From the NCBI RefSeq assembly GCF_000317475.1, contig NC_019729.1, forward strand, positions 1,812,501 through 1,876,500: a stretch of 64,000 nt of DNA, read 5' to 3'. The notes beneath the pieces are model-generated. The model was not told the DNA's origin. It ran no database searches and saw only the letters and a list, made by a program, of their open reading frames with translations. Origin of the DNA: Oscillatoria nigro-viridis PCC 7112. Lineage in GTDB: Bacteria > Cyanobacteriota > Cyanobacteriia > Cyanobacteriales > Microcoleaceae. This document shows positions 59,531-64,000 of this stretch, piece by piece; position 1 is the first letter of the stretch; every line of letters starts with the position of its first letter. The position numbers and the translations under genes are program-made.

Positions 59531-62500
59531 TTAAAGCCAATTACCAACGATAATATAAGGTGCCCAAAAATGGGGTTCTTGGTCTTCTTTTGCTTGAAAG
59601 TACGCTTTTTGAGCATTATGAAGTGCTTTTGCCCTTGTCATTCCCGGTTGACGCAACTCTTCATAAAATCTGACTATAATTTTTGTGTTGACTGCATCTT
59701 CTGCTACCCACAAACTTGAAACGGTACTGCGAGCTCCTGCCCGTATAGCTACGCCCGATAGTCCTAACACTGCTCTATCATCCCCCTGTGCTGTTTTGCA
59801 AGCACTGAGTACCAGTAACTCGATCGCTCGAACATCCTTTTTATTGCCCCTCTTAATCAATTTATCCAAATCGTTACTTTTTAACAAAGTTCCAAAAGCA
59901 ACAAGAAAAGTTTTTTCTGGGTCAGAGCTAAACTGACCGTGTGTTTTGATATGTAGAATGGGGATATTAGCCAAAGCCAACTCTTGTTGCAGGTTTGTTA
60001 GAGTAAAGTCTTCATTCAAAAATCTTTTGCTGGTTGCTACATTTTTTGCGATTCCATCCAATTCTTCTAATAATTTTTGGATTTTTTCAAAATGCTGACC
60101 TTCTAGTGTCTGGGGTAGATCCACACCTCCTAGCAACACTTTTAACTTGCTTGATTTTACTTGATTCCAAGATTTAGGATCGAGAAGCTGCAAACCGGAA
60201 ACTAGAGCAAGAGCATAATCTTTTTCCATTAAATACTGATCTGAGCGCTCATCGTAAAGAGCTCCCATTGGGATCGACTGTAAGGGTCTGTCTAAGATAA
60301 ATACTAATGTTTTCACATCTCGATCGCTTTCTAGCAATGATTCTATTGGTTGTATCAGCCATTTGTAAAGTTTCTTTGATTCTGCTAAGACTTCATCAGT
60401 ATTACCTGGTTGAATTAAATGAGTTTGTAAATGATTGATAGTATCTTTTACGAGTGTCTGTTTCTGGTAAATCTCCCGATACTCCAAGTCTTTTTTACCC
60501 GGTAACTTCAAGATAATTGCTAAACGATTTGGTAAAATAATTGCATGGATAACTGCTGCTGTCGGATCGTATTTATCTGCGATCGCATCAATCTCTTCTA
60601 ACTTGTTCACTACGATACAAGCATCCCTAAACAAGTTATCCAACTCAGCTACCTGAAGCGCCTCAATGACATTACGGGCTTGCTTCAACTTCTCCTGAAT
60701 AGGCTTCTCTCCGTGCAACAACAAATCCACCAATTCCCGATAAACAGGCTCTATTTTATCGCGAAAATCAAACTGCCCATCCCGACTAATCGGCACTAAA
60801 TCATCCCGTACCGATTGTAAAGTATTAAATGCAGCGGTATAAGCCGCGATCGCACCCTTAACATCCCTCGCCCCATTCCAACGAATCCGCCCCAATTGCC
60901 ACTGCCACTGATAGGCAAGATCCGGCGCATTTAACTGAACATTCTGCGACAACAACAAAGCTTGTTCAGTACACTGTTGAGCCTCCAGCCACCGCTGATT
61001 CCCTTCATACACCTTACCCAAATTGCCCAAAGCATAGGATTTTGCCCTCGAATCCCCCAAATCCCTAGCCAACTCGATCGCTTTTGCTCCCAATTCGACA
61101 ATTTCTCTCTCAGATACAGACGATTTATTGCCAGATAAACTTTCAGCCACAATCGAAGAATTTTGCAAACAATAATTTGATAGTTTTTCTGAAATTTCGC
61201 CAGACGAATTTGAAACATTACTAGCAATTTTTAGTTCTTCCTGCTTGAGGCGAACCAAACTATTCATCAAACTAACTTCTGCATAAACTATCTTGTGGCT
61301 TGGTGGCAATTGACTCAATTGAGACAATATTTGCAACCGCACTGCTTGACTTTCGTTTAAATCTATAGCCAATCCGATTTTATTGTCAACTAAAAGACTT
61401 AATAAATTTAGTTGTGCCTGGACTTTGACAAAGGAATTATTGGCAGCGACATTTACCGATTTTCGATAGGAATCTATAGCCTTTTGGTAGTATTTTTTAT
61501 ATTCGTTCGATTTAGACAAAAATTTGTTTCTATTTCCCAGAGCTTGATAAGTATCACCTAAACTTAATAACACTAAAGCTTTTTCTTGAAGATATTCTTG
61601 TTGAGTAACAACTCGATCTACTTGTTCCAGCAACTCTTGAGACTCATTCAAATAGCCAAGCTGTCTCAACACATCGCCAAGGAAACGCGCCCCGGTAATT
61701 TGGATATTTTTCAAAGTCGGATTTGATGGCCTTTTGACACTTTCTTTGATTGCTGCTAATTTTTCAGTAATGAATTGCTGACAATCCTGACTGGGGATAG
61801 CGAAGTTTTCGGGATTGTTTGATTCGACAACTGGGATGATTGCTTGGCAAGCTTGCTGATATAAACCTAATGCTTGCAGGGTTTTAACTTGAGCAATTAG
61901 GCTACGTTTCCAGCCTAAATTATCCTTTAATTTAACATAAATTTTCGTTGCTTGTTGCCCGGTTTGCAAAGCAAGATTGGCTTGTCCTTGTTCCCATTGC
62001 CCATTGGATTGAATATCGAGAATTTGCCCGATCGCCTTTAATTCCACTAACGATTTTACCTTAGACTCCTCTGGTAACAAACTGCGACTCTTGGCGATCG
62101 CACTATTGGCCTCTTCCCAACGCCCAAGCTGTTGATATGTCAACGAAAGATTACCCAGGGCGATCGCCTGATTCAACCAATCTCCCCCCACCTCAAAACC
62201 CGCAACAGCTTGCCGCCAATACTTCGCAGCCTCTGGAAACTCCCCAGCAGCATAACTTGTTCTAGCCAAATCCTCCCATTCCTGTGGCGATCGCGGCTGA
62301 GTGCCAATCCCTAATTTTCCAGAAATTACTGAAAATTCATCCACTTTTTCCCAACTAATTAGAGAATGTGATACCCCACTTTTTTCCAAATTCAATCCCG
62401 ATTGAGCCTTGACATTTGCAGCAAACAATGATAATAATGCTGCCACAAATAAGATAGTAAATAGTCTCAGACTTCGCCCCCACCTCAGACGTGCTGGTTT

Positions 62501-62551
62501 CAAAAAGAGAACCTGGATAGAACGGAAAAATGTAAACCTTTTTCTTGCCAT
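59531..62551 (-). CDS. exported TPR-CHAT protein
   Basis: The 1006-residue protein starts with an extended signal peptide (basic n-region of about 30 residues, then LFTILFVAALLSLFAANVKA-Q), like those of two-partner-secreted proteins. Residues about 85-620 are TPR-type helical repeats (for example AEDLARTSYAAGEFPEAAKY-like units and SYALGNLGKVYEGNQRWLEA). The C-terminal CHAT domain (about 690-1006) has catalytic His871 (HIKTHG) and Cys918 (LSACKT), then GLSGVAIRAGARSTVSSLW. Its start overlaps the upstream TpsB gene by 52 bp, so the two are co-translated. An exported TPR-CHAT protease next to a TpsB pore suggests it is a cargo or periplasmic partner of that pore. Confidence 0.93.
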   Translation of the reverse strand: MARKRFTFFRSIQVLFLKPARLRWGRSLRLFTILFVAALLSLFAANVKAQSGLNLEKSGVSHSLISWEKVDEFSVISGKLGIGTQPRSPQEWEDLARTSYAAGEFPEAAKYWRQAVAGFEVGGDWLNQAIALGNLSLTYQQLGRWEEANSAIAKSRSLLPEESKVKSLVELKAIGQILDIQSNGQWEQGQANLALQTGQQATKIYVKLKDNLGWKRSLIAQVKTLQALGLYQQACQAIIPVVESNNPENFAIPSQDCQQFITEKLAAIKESVKRPSNPTLKNIQITGARFLGDVLRQLGYLNESQELLEQVDRVVTQQEYLQEKALVLLSLGDTYQALGNRNKFLSKSNEYKKYYQKAIDSYRKSVNVAANNSFVKVQAQLNLLSLLVDNKIGLAIDLNESQAVRLQILSQLSQLPPSHKIVYAEVSLMNSLVRLKQEELKIASNVSNSSGEISEKLSNYCLQNSSIVAESLSGNKSSVSEREIVELGAKAIELARDLGDSRAKSYALGNLGKVYEGNQRWLEAQQCTEQALLLSQNVQLNAPDLAYQWQWQLGRIRWNGARDVKGAIAAYTAAFNTLQSVRDDLVPISRDGQFDFRDKIEPVYRELVDLLLHGEKPIQEKLKQARNVIEALQVAELDNLFRDACIVVNKLEEIDAIADKYDPTAAVIHAIILPNRLAIILKLPGKKDLEYREIYQKQTLVKDTINHLQTHLIQPGNTDEVLAESKKLYKWLIQPIESLLESDRDVKTLVFILDRPLQSIPMGALYDERSDQYLMEKDYALALVSGLQLLDPKSWNQVKSSKLKVLLGGVDLPQTLEGQHFEKIQKLLEELDGIAKNVATSKRFLNEDFTLTNLQQELALANIPILHIKTHGQFSSDPEKTFLVAFGTLLKSNDLDKLIKRGNKKDVRAIELLVLSACKTAQGDDRAVLGLSGVAIRAGARSTVSSLWVAEDAVNTKIIVRFYEELRQPGMTRAKALHNAQKAYFQAKEDQEPHFWAPYIIVGNWL

Positions 62552-64000
62552 GTTGTCCCCCTCGAATTCACATCAACTAAAGGAATACCCCAATAAAAAT
62601 TGGCCGACATACTATCACCCAATTCCCACCGCAAACCCGTACCAACCGAGAGCAACAATTGACGCTCTAAGCTATCTCTACCTGAACTATTCCAAACAGT
62701 ACCAGCATCAACAAAAGGAGTAATTTGTAAAACCCCTAACCCTCGATCGGACTTACCCAAAATCGGAAACCTAAGTTCCGCCGATGCTGAAATTCCATTA
62801 TCACCCAACAGAATATCCTGCCGATAACCTCTGACACTATTCCCACCTCCAATTCCAAATTGTTCTAGAGGTAAAAGCGTCCTATTCGCCAATTGTATAT
62901 CAGTTTTTGCCAACACAAAAGTGTCTCTCCTCAAGCGGCGAATCCATTGTCCCTGACCGCGCCATGCCAAAAATCGGCTATCAGGAGCCTCGCTATTAAC
63001 AGTAGCATTAAACGCTCCTAATCCCAAACTAAATTGAGAGCGCAAAGCCAATAATTCATCATTGTTCCGCACAGTCCAATCTTGAAAAAACCTGACTGCT
63101 GATATTCCCGTGCGCCCTTTGGCATCTGCTCCTGCAGAAAGAGGAAAATCTTCCCCTAAAATTGAAGTGCCAGTTTCCCGCCTAGTTACTGTCACTCCGA
63201 TAGCTACCTCTTGTCTAGGATGTATCAATAAAGGTTGGCGCAAAGTTATATCTAAATATTGTGCTGCTGCTTTTATATCAACCTTTTCAAAAGGTTTCTC
63301 TACGACGCGATTGGCAGTAACGCCCGCTGAGAAATTAATTGTGCCATTGTTAGGATTTAATGGCAATGTATAGCTTAGATCAAAAGCATTACTGCCCTCA
63401 GTATTGGTGTAAGCCACACTCAATCCATCGCCTTTTCCGAATAAGTTTGCTTCCGTTAGCTGTAGCTGGTGGCGGAAACTGCCGACACTGGGAGCCCGTC
63501 GATTGTCTAGTAGCAATGCAGCACTAAATGTTTTTTCTTCCTCGAAATTAACTTCAAGGGCACTTCTGTTGGACTGAGAGCCGGGTATCAACTCAGCAGA
63601 AATATTTCTAATTAAAGGATCTAGTTCGAGCAATCGTAGGGCATCTAGCAGGCGAGAAACTTGTAAAGGCTGGGAGGCGATCGCCAAACGGCTGCATACA
63701 TAATTGAGATTTAGGCGCTGCTTTCCCGTCCGCCTCCTGACCCGAATTGATTCTAAGCCTCCTTCAACGATTTTGATCGTGACTTCCCCAGCAGCCCCTC
63801 GGTTTTGCAACCTTTGATTTGGTTCTTCGCTCGTGGTGGGAATGTAGGCAAAAGAGTTAATATATCCTCGGTCATTATAGAATTTTGTTACTTCGGAAAT
63901 TAGTTGCTGCAATTGAGCAAATGTGATTTTTATTTCTGATAACTGATGAGTATTGCTATCTAATGTTAGCAATTTGTTAGTAATTTCCGTTTCAAGGGTT
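62500..64000 (-). CDS. TpsB outer-membrane transporter (FhaC/ShlB/HecB-like), 5' end beyond window
   Basis: The frame is open at the right edge, so the N-terminus and signal peptide are missing. What remains is part of a POTRA domain (FAQLQQLISEVTKFYNDRGYI with NSFAYIP), a second POTRA (VTIKIVEGGLESIRVRR ... DPLIRNISAELIPG), and the 16-strand barrel. The barrel includes the TpsB motif GGGNSVRGYRQD in loop L6 and the C-terminal aromatic strand ending HFSVLSRFSF. It should secrete TPS proteins across the outer membrane, probably including haemagglutinin-like TpsA partners. The TPR-CHAT gene downstream overlaps it by 52 bp. Confidence 0.94.
   Translation of the reverse strand, partial: TLETEITNKLLTLDSNTHQLSEIKITFAQLQQLISEVTKFYNDRGYINSFAYIPTTSEEPNQRLQNRGAAGEVTIKIVEGGLESIRVRRRTGKQRLNLNYVCSRLAIASQPLQVSRLLDALRLLELDPLIRNISAELIPGSQSNRSALEVNFEEEKTFSAALLLDNRRAPSVGSFRHQLQLTEANLFGKGDGLSVAYTNTEGSNAFDLSYTLPLNPNNGTINFSAGVTANRVVEKPFEKVDIKAAAQYLDITLRQPLLIHPRQEVAIGVTVTRRETGTSILGEDFPLSAGADAKGRTGISAVRFFQDWTVRNNDELLALRSQFSLGLGAFNATVNSEAPDSRFLAWRGQGQWIRRLRRDTFVLAKTDIQLANRTLLPLEQFGIGGGNSVRGYRQDILLGDNGISASAELRFPILGKSDRGLGVLQITPFVDAGTVWNSSGRDSLERQLLLSVGTGLRWELGDSMSANFYWGIPLVDVNSRGTTWQEKGLHFSVLSRFSF

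Noticed and set aside
59531-62551. TPR-CHAT protein considered as the CRISPR-linked (type III-E) protease
   Set aside because: It has a signal peptide, lies beside a TpsB gene, and no Cas7-11-like gene or array is present.

Overview
The window looks like chromosomal DNA of a filamentous cyanobacterium, most likely an oscillatorialean of the Microcoleus/Oscillatoria kind. Support comes from a full psbA (photosystem II D1), a cyanobacterial-type glutamate synthase, a stand-alone GUN4-domain protein, cyanobacterium-restricted families (DUF1822, DUF928, DUF1400-type hydrolase), frequent GCGATCGC (HIP1) octamers and many heptanucleotide tandem repeats and small palindromic dispersed repeats. No tRNA, rRNA, CRISPR array or complete insertion sequence was seen.

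Layout. 1-7.1 kb: a hybrid histidine kinase running off the left edge, preceded by a periplasmic binding lipoprotein; the ATP synthase beta/epsilon pair; a PEP-CTERM surface protein. 8.0-17.3 kb: one giant gene for a two-partner-secretion (TPS) filamentous haemagglutinin whose C-terminus is a CHAT (caspase-like) protease. 17.5-26.2 kb: a small membrane protein, an NAD-dependent DNA ligase gene interrupted by a repeat insertion and a one-base frame offset, VWA and HD-domain proteins, an alpha/beta hydrolase and psbA. 26.4-35.4 kb: glutamate synthase plus a small accessory islet (toxin-antitoxin genes, a nucleotidyltransferase, a duplicated DUF4926/DUF6883 pair) bounded on its far side by a decayed copy of the glutamate synthase 3' end. 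35.9-43.4 kb: a fic pseudogene, then a cupin, an IscA-like protein, a glycosyltransferase, a PatA-like response regulator, yidD, truB and an RTX-repeat protein.

43.4-50.9 kb is a guanidine-assimilation locus. A ykkC/guanidine-I riboswitch leads an ABC importer (binding lipoprotein, permease, ATPase) and the two DUF1989 proteins known as carboxyguanidine deiminase subunits; allophanate hydrolase (atzF) lies divergently on the other side of the riboswitch. The expected guanidine carboxylase gene is not in the window. A 112-bp MITE-like element with a perfect 14-bp flanking duplication sits between atzF and the riboswitch. 50.9-52.4 kb is an apparently AT-rich islet with an Fe(II)/2-oxoglutarate dioxygenase and a kinase remnant.

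53.1-64 kb is the best candidate for an undescribed system. A sigma-like regulator, a DUF1822 protein, a membrane CHAT-CHASE2 protein and a DUF928 protein run rightward. They converge on an exported TPR-CHAT protein and its upstream TpsB (FhaC/ShlB-like) outer-membrane transporter, which runs off the right edge. With the TpsA-CHAT fusion at 8 kb, the window carries three CHAT proteases predicted for three locations (membrane-anchored, exported TPR form, giant surface fibre) plus an exporter and a candidate regulator. I infer a cell-envelope CHAT protease network linked to two-partner secretion.
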